From the IMG/VR virus record IMGVR_UViG_3300032236_000879, positions 1-64,000 of that record: a stretch of 64,000 bases of DNA; one strand, written 5' to 3'. The position numbers and the translations under genes are program-made. The DNA comes from a virus. Under the pieces are notes generated by a model that saw only the letters and a program-made list of their open reading frames with translations, was not told where the DNA came from and did no database searches. Positions within the stretch are counted from its first letter, which is position 1. The number at the start of each line of letters is the position of its first letter. Of the stretch, positions 35,664 to 50,600 are shown one piece after another.

Positions 35664-38600
35664 ATGGCTAGAATTAGAACACTTAATTTTCTTCCAGAGG
35701 TTTTTCAAACTCCTCCTAACGCTCAGTTTTTGGCAGCGACATTAGATCAACTCGTAAATTCTCCCAACGTCGCTAACGTTCAAGGTTATGTGGGAAGTAA
35801 GTTTGGCACCGGCGTCAATGCTACAGATGCTTATGTGCCCGAACCTACTAAAGCTCGTGTTGACTATCAGTTAGATCCTGCAGTGGTCTTCACCAAACCA
35901 AACGAAACGACTGCAAATGATTTTGTGACTTATCCTGGAATCCTTGATGCTATTAAATTAGCAGGAGGAATCACAGATGATAACAGCAAGTTGTTCACTA
36001 GCCAATTTTATTCATGGGATTCATTCACTAACTTAGATCCATTGATTAATTTCAATCAGTACTATTGGCTACCGGATGGTCCTCCTGCAGTAACAGTTGC
36101 AGCTTCTACTATATTCTCCAAAGAAGCCTTTGTTGTAACTAGTAATACCAATTCATATAGTATTGTAAGAGAAGGTTCTACTACTTCAAATGCTAATCCT
36201 CCGATCACCTTATTGAGAGGAGGTACATATACTTTTGCAGTCAATCAGAATACCCGATTCTGGATTCAAGGGGCTCCGGGCATATCAGGTTATAGTCCAA
36301 CCCAGCCTAATCAACCGGTTCGTGATGTTTATGGTGTAACGAATAACGGAGTAGAAACTGGATTTGTGACATTCGAAGTTCCGCTGAAGAATGCACAGGA
36401 TGAATTTAATTTTCCAAATACTGTGAATGTCGATGTGATCAGTACTACATCATTTGATAACATCAATGGTCAGTTCGTTAATTCATTTGCAGGCATCGAC
36501 GGTATCACATCACTATTAGGATTGACTGTTGCATTCTACAACACGCCGCAAGAAATCGCATACATCTCTTCCTACTACGGTGAGACCTCGTATGATACAA
36601 ACGATCCTGCGTTAGTTCCTCCGGCTACGCTTTCTATTGCTAGCTGTAATACGAGCGCATTCACCCTTGCATCAGGAAATACTAGTGGTTTGGTTGTAGG
36701 TGGTACTGTAACTTTCACGGGAACAGTATTCGGTGGAGTCAATCCTGGTCAAGTTTATTTTATCAATAGCATTCCTAGCTCTAATTCATTCACTATCGCA
36801 ACTTCATTGAATGGTCCGACCCTAACCCTGACTGCTGCATCAGGCAGCATGACTGCAAACGTCAATCAGGGCTTGTATGAAGATGGATATAATGCAAACA
36901 TTAATACAACATTCTTCACTGTAACCTATATCGGTGATCCTACTAATCCAATCATTCGACTAGTACCGTCAGGTGCGATTCCGTCAAACACGAAGATCGT
37001 GCCCGTATATGGAGTAGAGTGGAACAATAGACCATTCTATCTAGATGTTGCCAACAATCTAGAATTGATTCCTTATATTAGTGCTCCGCTTGATGTTCTT
37101 TACTATCAGGATGGAACTGATCCTAATAAAGTGGGAACTATTCACCTAATCGAAAGCAATCTTAATAATACTATCGACGTTGATCTACAGATCCTAGGTA
37201 AAAAGAATTATACTGCTCCAAATGGGGTTGTATTCACTAATGGGTTGAAAGTAGAATTTGACGGCGACGTTATTCCTACAAGTTATCTGACTGGACAATA
37301 CTATGTTCAGGGTGTAGGTACAGCCATCGAATTAGTAAATGTAGAGACTCTCGTTGTTCCGGAAAAGTTCAGTGAAGGTGAATATATCGCATGGGATGTA
37401 ACAAGCTGGGATATCGGAAATTATGACATCAGCCTTGACATTCCAGTGCTTGCTGATTATATTGTAATTGCGCGTAATGCAATCAGCAAGAATGCATGGG
37501 CACGAAGCAATCGTTGGTTCCATATTGATGTGATCAATGCAACTGCAAAATATAATAATGATCCTACTATTGTCACAACGTATGCAACTGCTGCCAATAA
37601 AGCAGCAAGACCTATTATTGAATTCTATCCGAATCTAAAACTGTTTGATTCTGGTGCTACTGGTGTAAATCCAGTAGACTTTATTGATACTACCAATACT
37701 GATGCGCTCTCGACTGTTCCCGGATCAGTCGCATATTATCCGGATGTTCAAGTGTATTCGACTGCATCTGCTACTATTACTGCTAGCCCTACGACTCCTG
37801 TCTCTGCCGGTTCATTCGTTGTAGGAAACACCTACCAAATCAGTACATATGGTACAACGACTGACTGGAATGCGATTGCTGGAACTTCATATCAAAACTA
37901 CGCAGTAGGAAGCAGATTTGTGTGCGTGAATGCGGGTTCTGGTAATGGTTTTGCAGTACCATTGGCAACATCAACTACTATCACAGTTGCAGCAAGTGCA
38001 CTTAATGGTACACTTGCTGATTATATGTTTATTGCTGACTCTACTGGTATATTACCTGCTAATTCACAGATCACTAATATTTCAGGAACAACTACATTAA
38101 CATTGACAGTAACTTGGGCAATTCCTCAGAATGTTGTCGGAGCATCAGGCGTAATTCTATATGCGAGTGATACTACTGTCAATAACTACGGACTATTTCC
38201 GGGCGCTCGTGTTATCTTTGCAGGAGATAGTGATCCTAACGTAAGAAATAAAATCTATGTTTCTAATTTCTCTGTGATCGCACCTTCTACTACACCAACC
38301 ATTACTTTGATTGTAGCAGAAGATGGTATAATCGGACCAGACACACAAACAGTAATAACCCGGGGTTATACAAATGCTGGATTGAGTTACTGGTTTGATG
38401 GCTTATATTGGAATCAAGCACAGCAGAAAGTATATTTGAACCAAGCTCCAAAGTTTGATGTATTTGATGCGAACGGTGTAAGCTTCGGAGATAGCACAGT
38501 ATATCCTAGCACGACTTTTGCAGGCTCTAAGTTATTTGCTTACGGTCTAGGGACAGGAACTAAAGACCCTGTTTTAGGGTTCCCGATTCGTTATAGTTCA

Positions 38601-41600
38601 GTATCTAACCTAGGGGATATCAGCTTTGATGTCTCGCTAAATTCTGATACGTTTAACTACGTCTATAATAGTAATCCAGTAACACAAAAAGTAAACACCG
38701 GATATGTTTATAATTATACCAATGCAGCGACTTACAAGAGATTGTTAGGTTGGGAAACTGCAATCGCGCCTAGCCAGCAGTATCAGATTCTGGAGTTTAA
38801 TTTTGTTCCAGGAACCACACAAACATCTAATCAGTTCTTGTGTGATATTGCACCTCTTGCTCCTTTGGGGCCACATGAAACTGGTTGGCCAAGAGTCAAG
38901 GTGTACATCAATAATGAATACCAAGATACAAATACATACACCTATACAACAACTGATACTACCACTACTGTAATACTCAATACTCTTCCTACAGTAAAAA
39001 CTGTGATTCAGATTTTGATTCTAAGTGATCAAGTGAGCAAGGCAGGTTATTATCAGATTCCGTTGAATCTAAGCAACAATCCATTCAACACTGACTTGAC
39101 AGTTGTTAATACAGGTGATATTAGAACACAGTATCAAGATATCTTTATCAATTCTCCTATCGTTACAGGAACTATTTTCGGTACAAATAACTTCAGAGAT
39201 TGCGGTGATCTAGTACCTTATGGCACTAAGATCATTCAGAACAGTGCTTCACTTGTGTTGCCTGGAATGTCCCTACGTAATCCGCAATATAATCTATTCA
39301 ATGCTCTGCAATTTAACTCTAATGAATACATCAAGTACAAGCAATTGATCGTAGACACTGTGCAGAACACAGATTATGTTCAGCGATATACTCCTTCACA
39401 AATTTTGGATGATGCGATCTCACAGATTGCCGCAGCTAAAAGTGAAGTAAATGCATTCTTCTGGTCAGACATGCTACCAAATCAGAATTCATATATTAGC
39501 AATACATATGTCTTTAATAATGATTTGGATAGATCACAGTATCCATTGAGTCATGTATATAATTTCGAGAGTGCAAATTATAATGGTGTTCTAGTTTATT
39601 TGACCCGTAATATCGGTGGAATCCTTGCTGAAAGACAATTGATTACTGGTGTCGAATATGTCATTAGTACTGATTCACCCACGTTGACCATCACTATTCC
39701 AATGTTGCAAGGTGACAATGTAACAATCAAAGAATATAATCAGACTTATGGTTCTTATGTACCAAATACTCCAACTAAGTTAGGTATATATCCTAAGTTT
39801 ATTCCGGGAGTTGTACTTGATCCGAATTACACGATCCCTACTTACTTCATTCAAGGTCATGACGGATCATATACCAAACTATACGGTGATTATATTCCTG
39901 AAGCTAATGTACTAGTTGATTTCAGAGATCAGGCACTATTGGAATTTGAACAGAGAGTCTATAACAACCTCAAGTTAAGCACAGAGACACCTATCAAGCG
40001 TTATGAAGTTGTTCCTGGATTCTTTAGGACTTCAACATATACTTGGGATCAGTATCTACAAATCTATTCGACTCAGTTTCTAAATTGGATCGGTCAGAAT
40101 CGAATCGATTATAAGACACAGTACTTCTCACGAGTAAATGAGTTCACTTACAACTATACTAATTCTACAAGTAAAGTAGACAATAATCCTATCGTCCAGG
40201 GATACTGGAGAGGACTATACGAATACTACTATGATACTACTACTCCAAACACTACTCCATGGGAGATGTTAGGATTTGAGATCATGCCAGATTGGTGGAC
40301 CTCTCGCTACGGTCCCGCTCCGTATACGAGTGATAACGGAATCCTCTGGGGCGACCTAGAGCAGGGACTAGTATGGAATAACGGTGAACCTTATATCAAT
40401 CCTCTCGTAGCTCGACCTGGCTTATCAAAGATCATTCCAGTTGACTCTAATGGAAATCTACTCTCTCCTTATAAAGTGATCGTAGGTAATTATAATCCAA
40501 GCACATTCAATAAAGATTGGAAAGTCGGTGATGATGCTCCTGCTGAATTGAGCTATCGTCGTAGTTCAACTTATCCGTTCGACTTGACTAGAATCTTTGC
40601 ACTAACCCGTCCTGCTGAATTCTACAATCTCTGTGTTGATCTGGATCACTACAAATATAATGTAGAGTTCAATCAGTATCTTGTTGATGATAGAAGCCAT
40701 CTAGTCCCAGCAAATATCCAAGTATACGGTAATGGTATAGCAAAGACCAGCTATCTAAACTGGATCGTTGATTTTGAAAAGCAACAAGGAATTGATTCTA
40801 CTACTGAATTAACAACATCACTCAATAACCTAGATGTAAGACTAGTATATCGTCTTGCTGGTTATAGTGATAAGTCATTGCTTCAGTTTTATGTTGAAAA
40901 ACCATCACCTAGCAGTACCAACGCATCACTGTTGATTCCAAATGAAAGCTATGCTATTCTACTATATGATAACCAAGCATTTGATCGCATCATGTTTAGC
41001 GGTGTCATTGTTCAGCAGAATGATTCATACTGGACAGTATATGGTAACTCACAGACTAATGCGTACTTCCAGATACTTGATCCAAACTTCAATGGAAATT
41101 GGACAACACTAACTACTGAAAATATATCAGTGAAGGTAGCACAATCATACAGCACTAATGTTTCTCTAGTGCCATATGGTACTAAGTTCTACAGCACACA
41201 AGACTTAGCACAATTCCTGATCTCATACGGTAAATATCTAGAATCAAAAGGAATGGTTTTTGATGCAATCGAAAATGGAATTCATGTCACTTGGCAACAG
41301 ATGGTGTATGAATATCTATACTGGGTTCAGACAGGATGGTCAATCGGAAGTATAATCACATTGAATCCTGCTGCAACAACAATGGATATCAATCAGCCGA
41401 GTGCCATCGTTCAACCATTGACGATCCAACAGCAGAATTTTGTGTTGAATCAAAATCTATATCCTATCAAGCTCAACGATCTCTGCATCAATCGTGATGG
41501 TACATTGCTTCATATGCACACGTTGAATGCAGGAGATACTATGGCTTATGCACAGTTCAACTTGAGCAATTTTGAACATGGTATCGTGTTTGATAACTAT

Positions 41601-44600
41601 ACCCTATTCAATGACACCATCTATAATTTGATAACCGGACTTTATCAGAATAGAATCTTTGTTCGAGGACAAAAGACTGCTGAATGGAACGGAACGGTCA
41701 ATGCTTGGGGATTCATTCTAAATCAGACTGATATTCACGAATTCAATTCTTTCACGAAATATACTAAGGGTGAGATTGTAAAATACAAAAATAAGTATTG
41801 GACTTCATTAACCATCATTGAACCATCCGGCGTCTTTGATGAGACAAAGTGGAAGCAGATCAATTACAGCAAGATTCAGCAAGGAATGTTTGCTAACCCA
41901 AGCACTCGTGCATATGAAAGCACGTTGTATTATGATGCACAGAAGGCTAATCTACACCAAGATGCTGATTTGTTATCCTTCTCATTGATCGGCTATCGTC
42001 CGCGTGATTATCTCGCACTCATTGACTTGACTGATACTGCACAAGTTCAAGTCTACAAGAACATGATTAGAAATAAAGGTACGCTCAATGCATTGAATGC
42101 ATTCAAGGGAGCTAACCTTCCACAGGGCGGAATTCAGTACGACATTTATGAGAACTGGTCTATTCTAACAGGCACATACGGCGGTGTGCTAAATGAAAAT
42201 TTTGTAGATTTCAGGCTTCAACAAGCAGACATGACAGGTGATCCTGCAATTGTCAGCCTAACCAACGGTAACGGTACAGCAGGAACGATGCAAGAAGTGT
42301 CGATATATGATCTATACAACTATGGCACGGAGATCACTTCACCTGACATTCTTAGTACTACAACAGCAACACCTACACAGATTCTATATCCTAGTGCAGG
42401 ATACGTCAACTTCAATGATGTCAAGATGTCAACATATTTCTATTCGGGATTGCCTACCGCAACAGATATAAATGGCAAGATCATTCCTATTCAGAATTTC
42501 TATGTCGGTGAATTCATCTGGATGGCAAACTTCAAAGAGAAGTGGGGCGTCTTTAGATGGAAGCCTATCGGTCAAGTAACCCAGGTCAGAAATAATCAAA
42601 ACCAAACAGCAACAGTCACGTTCAACACTCCGCACGGATTGAGCAAGTTAGATCCAATGGCAATCATCAACTTTGCTACATCGGTTGACGGGTACTATAT
42701 CGTGACTGACGTTGTTAATTTATATGAAGTCATCATTAATCTATCAATCGTTGGTGCTAATCAGACAACTGTTCAAGGGCGTGGGCTGGGCTTCGCATTC
42801 GAATCACAGCGTGTTGCGACTCCAAGTGAGATTGAAACACTTAATTTAACTGAGAATGAATTCATCAAGAACCTAGTGTGGGTAGATGAAAATAATGACG
42901 GTGGTTGGGCAGTCTATGAGAAGAGCATCAATTACCTATATCAAAATCAATTACAGCTTCCAGAATCTACTACATATGGTTCCGCAGTCGCATACACTGA
43001 TACATCAGGATATCTCGTAGGGGATGCGGGCGCTAACCGTGTTTATCGATATTCTTATAACAATGTATCCGGTCAATCGACACTCACTCAAACTGTTGTA
43101 CCATACGGTGGATCCATTGCTACCTCATTCGGATCAAATATCGCATATGCTAAGAATATCTATGTGATCGGTGCTAATGGTCCAGGTGAAGATGACATTG
43201 GTAATTTTATCTATGTAATAAATGATAGCATCATTTCAACTGATATGCTAAAATATCAGAATGATTACATCTATGCGTCAGCCGCTGACATCGCAATGTC
43301 AGATGATGCTAATTGGCTATATGTGTCTGATATTGCAAATGGGCTTGTTTTAGCATATCGCAGAGATAACATCACATTTAATGCAGGGTATTTCACTTCA
43401 GGTGAAACTTACATTATCGATAGTTTAGGCACTACTGATTTTACTGCTATTGGTGCTATACAAAACAAAGTTGGAATTGCATTTATTGCAACTGGTCCTG
43501 GTACAGGAACAGGTGTCGCAACACAAGCATCATACAAGCTAGCGCACATCATCAACTGTGCTGATTTGGGACTGACTGCTGATAGTAAATTCGGTAATTC
43601 TCTATCAACCAACTATGATGGTAGTGTTCTGATGATAGGTGCTCCTGATGTAGCTGATACTAGTCCGGTTCTTGCTAACTGGGGTGCGGCATATGTTTAT
43701 CAGCGAGCAGTACAAACATTTGAAGCTCAGTATTCGAGCGTTCCTTATCAACCGTTCGCATTTAATCTAGCCTGGACACCCCAGACAAACACATTCCTTC
43801 CTCCGCAGACATTGACTTCGACTACTGTTATTGGAAATTACATTTATGTTAATGATGCAACTTATCTTAGAATAAACATGCCTGTCATGTTCATCGCTGG
43901 AAGTGCAGGTGCTGGATTAAATAATAGCGGAATCAATCCATACGTCACTTATTATATTGCAGATATTATAGAAAACACAATTGCATTAAAGACCTCACGT
44001 TCAACTAGCACTATTGTTAGCTTGATTGATGGTACAATCACATGCACTATGTATCCGCAATATGATGTGAACGGAAGCACTAGGGTTTATGTTTCTGTTA
44101 ACGGCAAAGTGGTTCAAGATAACAACTATGCATTAGCCGGAAGTACTCTGTACTATACAGGTAATTTACAAGTAGGTGACATTGTTAACGTTAGTGGTAC
44201 TGATTTCTTTATGGCGCAAGAATTTAATTCTGAGTACAACAATAGACCTGATGTATATTTTGGTACTTCTGTTGCAGTCACAAAGTATGGATCAACTGTT
44301 CTTGTAGGTTCACCGTATGAAATCGATACAGACGGTAAAGAAGGTGCAGTATATAGTTATACAAACGGCGGTGCAAAATATGGTCTAGTGATCGGTACAT
44401 CACCTTGTAATATCACATCTGCTAGAACATTATTAATTAATGGGTTTGCAGTATACTTACCTATCGGAAATGCCGCTGTAGTGGCAAATGCGATAAATGG
44501 TTCAAATATTAATAATATACAAGCAGCCGCAACTGCTGATAATAAGATCATGATTCAGCTTATTAATAGTTCTCTGGCAGGAGTTGATAACAAATTGTTA

Positions 44601-47600
44601 TTGACAACATTTGACAGTAATCTATTTGGTGAGCTGGGTGTGGAACTATTTACTAATACTCAGATTATCAAGTGCCCGCATCAATTTGGTCCAACTGAGT
44701 TCGGGTACAAAGTAAAAACAAATCATGCAAATAGTATCGTAATCTCTGCTCCTGTTGGTACACGATATGAAGGTACAGTATTTGATTTTACAGATGACAA
44801 TAATCTAGACAATGATACTGTGTTCGATAATAATGCGACTCAGTTTGTAGATACTTATCCAAATGCCGGTGCAGTATATATGTTTGAGTATCTCTCAAAT
44901 TATAATGAAAATCTGGCAAATCCTGGAACATGGACTTACGCACAAAGCACAAATGATATCTCAACTGATTATGGATATAATCCTCAATACGGTGCAGCAC
45001 TAGATTTCAATCAATATAATGTGATGATAGGTTCTCCGAACTTCCAACCATATACTCTTGGTGGAGAAGTCATCGTTTATAATAATGCTACAGGCGCGAA
45101 TGACTGGACAGTCTATAGACAGAGTGCACCTGTTGTAGATATCAACAAGGTTCAGAATACACAACTGTATAGTGCTTCTACTAATAACACACTCACCAAT
45201 CTTGACTACATCGATCCTCTGCAAAATAAACTTCTAGGTGCTGCTCGTGAGAATCTCGACTTTGTGACAGGAGTAGATCCTGCTGTTTATAATGTGAGCT
45301 ATAACGCAGAAGCTGGCCCAGTCTGGGGAGCACCTCAAGTGGGTAAGCTATGGTTTGATACAGCAAACGTGAGATGGGTGAACTATCATCAGAATGATGT
45401 AGTATACAATAGCAAATATTGGGGAGAAGTATTCCCTGGATCAGACGTTGCAGTCTATAGTTGGATCGCTAGCTTCATTCCGCCTCAGAACTACCAAGGA
45501 CCCGGCGTTCCGTATGATGTGAATCAATTTGTCGTCAACAATACAATGAACTCATCAAACGTTGTTGTTCCTGTTTATTATTTCTGGGTACGTAACACTA
45601 ATGTAATTTTCAGCAAGACAGGTAAAACGTTATCTGATTCTGTCGTTCAGAATTACATTTCTAATCCTCGTACTTCCGGTATTCCATTCATGGCTCCGGT
45701 ATTACCGAACACATTCTCTATCTATAATTCAGGTAATTTCTTCAATGCAGATGACACGGTGTTCCATATTGGATTTGCGAATGGATCGTCACAGGATATC
45801 GTTCACAACGAATACTCATTGATCAGAGAAAATTTTGCAGATGATTTCTTGCCTGGATTCCCTAATACAAATAATGCACACAATGAATCAGGAGTTCACG
45901 GTGATATCGGAAAAGAATATATCTACGGTGCACCATCGTCGCTATACGCTAAGATGATCGACTCTCTTGCAGGATGTACTCCTGCAGGAAATATCGTACC
46001 TGATCCATTCTTACCTTTGGCAGTTCAATCAGGTGTTCTAGTTCGCCCAAGCCAGAGCTTCTTCTATGATAGATTTGCGGCATTAGATAATTACTTGTCA
46101 TATGCCAACAGCGTATTGATCAATTATCCAATCTTTGAATTACGTGAAGAACTCTCGTTCTTGTTCACATCCGGAACTTATTTTAATACTCCGGATTATT
46201 GGAGCTATGTTGATTGGTGGGCTACCGGTTATAATAATAGCACAAAGGCATCAGTGCAAGTAGCAGTGTATGCTGATCTATCCACATTGAATGTTCCGGT
46301 TGGTACTATCGCAAAAGTAAATCAAAATGGTGCAGGCAAGTGGGAAGTATATATTCAATCATACACCAATATTTGGACAAGAATTGGATTACAGAACGGA
46401 ACACTTCAGTTCAGCAGTTCTCTCTGGGATTACTCGGCTGGTAAGTTAGGTTGGTCAGGAAACTTCTTTGACACAACTCCGTTTGATCTCTATCCTAGTG
46501 AAGAAACCCGAAGCATCGTTCGTGCATTGAACGAACAGATTTATATTGGTGATCTATTGATTCATAGAAACAAGAGCTTGATCTTGCTATTTGAATACAT
46601 TCAATCTGAAACAATTGAATCTCAGAATTTCTTACCTTGGTTAAACAAGACTTCATTGGTTGATGTTGCTCACACCATCCGTGAACTGCTTCCTTATGAA
46701 GTATATAAAACAGATGATCAAGTATTCTTATCTGGATATGTCAATGAAGCCAAACCATATCGTGTTGTCATTAAGGACTTCTTATTCAAATATACAAAAA
46801 CTGATGTATTTGAAGGTGACATAACTGACTTTGATCTTCCTGCAATCTACGATTCAGTAAATCAACAATTCGTATCACCACAGTTAATCTATACAACCGA
46901 TACTAGCAGCGATTATGAATTTAATACTACTAGTCAAATCTGGCAGAATGTAAACTATTCTCAGTGGTTCCAACACTACGGTCTATCAGTAACTGGACAA
47001 CCTGAGTTCCCGATCACAATTTTAAGTTCATATCTAAATCGTAGATCAACTTATATTATTGTAGATAATGCACACGGTTTCCCAACTAACGGTATCATAA
47101 CAATTGGAACAGAACAGATCAGCTATTCATATGTTGATCGTGCCCTTAATATCATAGGTGGACTGACTAGAGGGGTGAATCAAACTACTCCAGTAGATCA
47201 TATTCCAGGAGAACAAATCATCATTGATCTTCCTGCTGTGATACTATTGGATGGGGGCCGTGGTTATGCTAATCCGCCTAAAGTGACAGCGGTATTCGAT
47301 ACTACAAAATATCCTGCTCCTAGAGAAGATGCGACATTTGAAGCAGTATTAGGAAATGGTTCTGTCGTTCAGATCAATGTCACTAATCCAGGGAGTGGAT
47401 ATGCAGTTCTACCTGATCTAGTAATCGAACCTGCATTGACTGTCTATTTTGATAACACAAACATCAATTCAAGATTCCATACAATTAACGTGTATGCACC
47501 TGCACTACAAACAGGCGATCTAATTCAATATAGACCTGGAACAGGCGCTGGTGCCGGAAGACTCGCAGATGGGCAGTGGTATTATATCAACGTCCTAGAA

Positions 47601-50600
47601 ACTAGCACGATTTCTGTCATCGGATTGTATACGACTTATAGCAATGCAATCAACGATCAGGATAGAGTAACAATATTCGATAATGGAACAGCCGCAGGGA
47701 TGTCATTGAATCTAGGTGCCAAAGCATCTATCATTACTTCTTCTGCACCTGTTAGAGAAAATATTGTTACACTACGTTTTGATAGAACCTCATATGGATC
47801 AAAGATTCAAGATTGGCAAGCCGATTCGTTCTATGGTGCTTATTTCGCAGGTAGCTATTATAGCGTAGATACAACATCATCTAGTTCTCCGCTTCTATTA
47901 GAAAACACAAATCCTGATATTAATACGATTACTGCTTCTGCCGATGGTGTGACGTTTGAAATTACTAGTGTTTCAAATGAAGAGCAAACCACATGGTCAT
48001 CTTACACTCGATCGGTGGGTAGCACGATTGCTGCAAATAATGCTATCAGACTCATTCCTCAAGATGGGAACAACAATCCATTAGGGGCTGAACCTAATGC
48101 ATCGGGTACGACAATTGGATTCTATGTAGGAATGCCAATCAAGTTCCACGGAACTGTCATCGGTGGAATAGTACAGGATCAAGTTTATTATGTTGCACAG
48201 GTATTGAATGAGATTGATTTTACTATCTCTGCAATATCAGGTGGATCAGTTGTCAGTTTGACAAATTCTACTGCTAATTATCCACTCTATTGCTACACAG
48301 GTGAAGTAGTCGATACTGCGCTCATCAATGTAAACTATCCAGGCATATTAACTGCTACTGCAACTTCAGCCAGTAACAATGCGATCACTGTTCCATTGAC
48401 AGCAATAGGTACAGGCGGTACTAATGGATTCTATCCAGGATTGACTGTATTTTTTACCGGCACTGATTCACAGTTTACTGCATTTGGAAATGCGATCACT
48501 GCAAATGAAGTCTATTATGTTAACACAATAATCGATGAACAAACATTCACTATTTCTGAATTCAAGAATCCTACATTTACGAATGTGCTGCATAATGTTA
48601 CAGAAAATAACACAGTTTACCCTATCACTGCTAATGTAACACAGACTATTGGTTCAACCGATATAGTTGTTGTAGATTCTACGCAAGACTTTAATCTACA
48701 TGATCCTGTGATCTTTAATTCAATGGTTGTCTCTGGGAACCCAGTAACAACATTCGGTGGAATCGTTTCGGGAACAGTGTACTACGTAAGTCAAATTGTC
48801 AACGGTACTGAAATGAAGATTTCCCAGACATCGACTGGGGTAACATATAATCTATCAGATCAAACAGGTACAGCGATTGCTACTAACCAAAGTAACGTAG
48901 TTCAGCTTACAACTGCCACTGGTCAATTGACCCTTAATGTTGCATTGCCAGTAAGCCCGGGACAAGTCAATGGACAAAAATTAAAGTTCTATCAAACATC
49001 AACCCAGTTTACTGGAATAAACACAGGTGTTATTAGCAACCTAATCAAAACAAGTGTTGATGCTACTATTGGTACTGTAAACAAGATTGCAGTTGGAACA
49101 ACAACTAATTTCTATACTAATATGCCTGTGCAGTTTGAGGTTGCAACAGGTGGGTTGCTTACAGGAACAACTTACTATGTCATAGATTATACAGGCAATG
49201 GTGGCATTACTCCTACATTACAGGTTGTTGTTTCAGCTACTTCTTCGACTGGAAATAAATTGATCTGTAAGTCTGGAACTAATACTGGTGACTTATATGT
49301 AAATATGCCATTGATATTCTCCGGTACCGGACTCGGAGGAATCATCATCGGTGAAGTATACTACGTCAAAAGTGTAGTAGATAGCACACACTTCACGGTC
49401 TCGCTATCTCCGGGCGGAGCTACATTAACTTTAGCAAATGACTCAGGGTACATGTTAGGTACCGGGGATTCTTATATCACTGTTTCACTCACACCCGGTG
49501 GTTCTCTCGTATCATTGTCTACTAGCACAACCGCTTCAACATTAGATCAGATTGTCACTGCTACTCCTACATTTGATATTTCTTATATACTCGGTGGATA
49601 TAGAGCAATCATTGCAAACGGCGGAACAGGTTTTGCAGTAGATAACGTGATCACTATTAGTGGTACTGCGGTCGGCGGAGTATCCCCTGCAAATGATATT
49701 ATAATAACAGTTGCTGCGGTTGACACAAATGGTGCAATAACCAGTATATCTCTTGCAGGTAATCCGCCCGACATTGAGTTGAGTTATTATGTGAAAGTAG
49801 TTTCTGCAACAGGATTAGAACTCTACCAAGATTCACTTTTATCTATTCCAGTAAACGGTAAGACATTACCATATACAGGATTTACAAGTGCTAATGTAAC
49901 TCAAACAAGTAGCACCGGAAATATTATTACAGTATCAAGTTCTACTGCATTCAGTATAAATGATGAAGTCATTTTTACTGGAAACGTGATCGGTAATATC
50001 GTATTAGGTCAACCTTACTACGTGATCTCAAAGCCATCATCAACACAGATCAGAGTATCACAATTGCCAAATGGTTCACCGTTCAATCCAGGCAATGCAA
50101 CAGGATCATGCTTAGTGACGAAGCCAGGAAGCTTTGCATATCTACCTGAACCATTCTACTTCCAACCATCTATCATCAGATACAATAACAGGCTATATGA
50201 ATGCTTAGTATCAAATAATGATCCTGAGTTCGTGTTCGGTAAATGGCAATTGATTGATTCGGGTGCTCGCAATATCAATGCAATGGACAGAGTCATTGGT
50301 TACTATCAACCAACTGCAAATATGCCAGGCAAAGATTTAACACAATTGTTCGAGGGCGTTTCATATCCAAACCCAATCTATTATGGTAATGCTTTCCAAC
50401 CATCACAGCAATTCGAGCTAGATACATTATTACAAGATCAACCATTCTACCCTACCGGAGTTCAACTTACTTCAGTCGTATACAATAACGGTGAATACTA
50501 TGCTGCATCAAATCTAACAGATTATTCAGCAGTATTGTATAGTACAGACAACGTAAATTGGGCATTGACTAAATTGAGTAGCGTGAATGTACACACAACT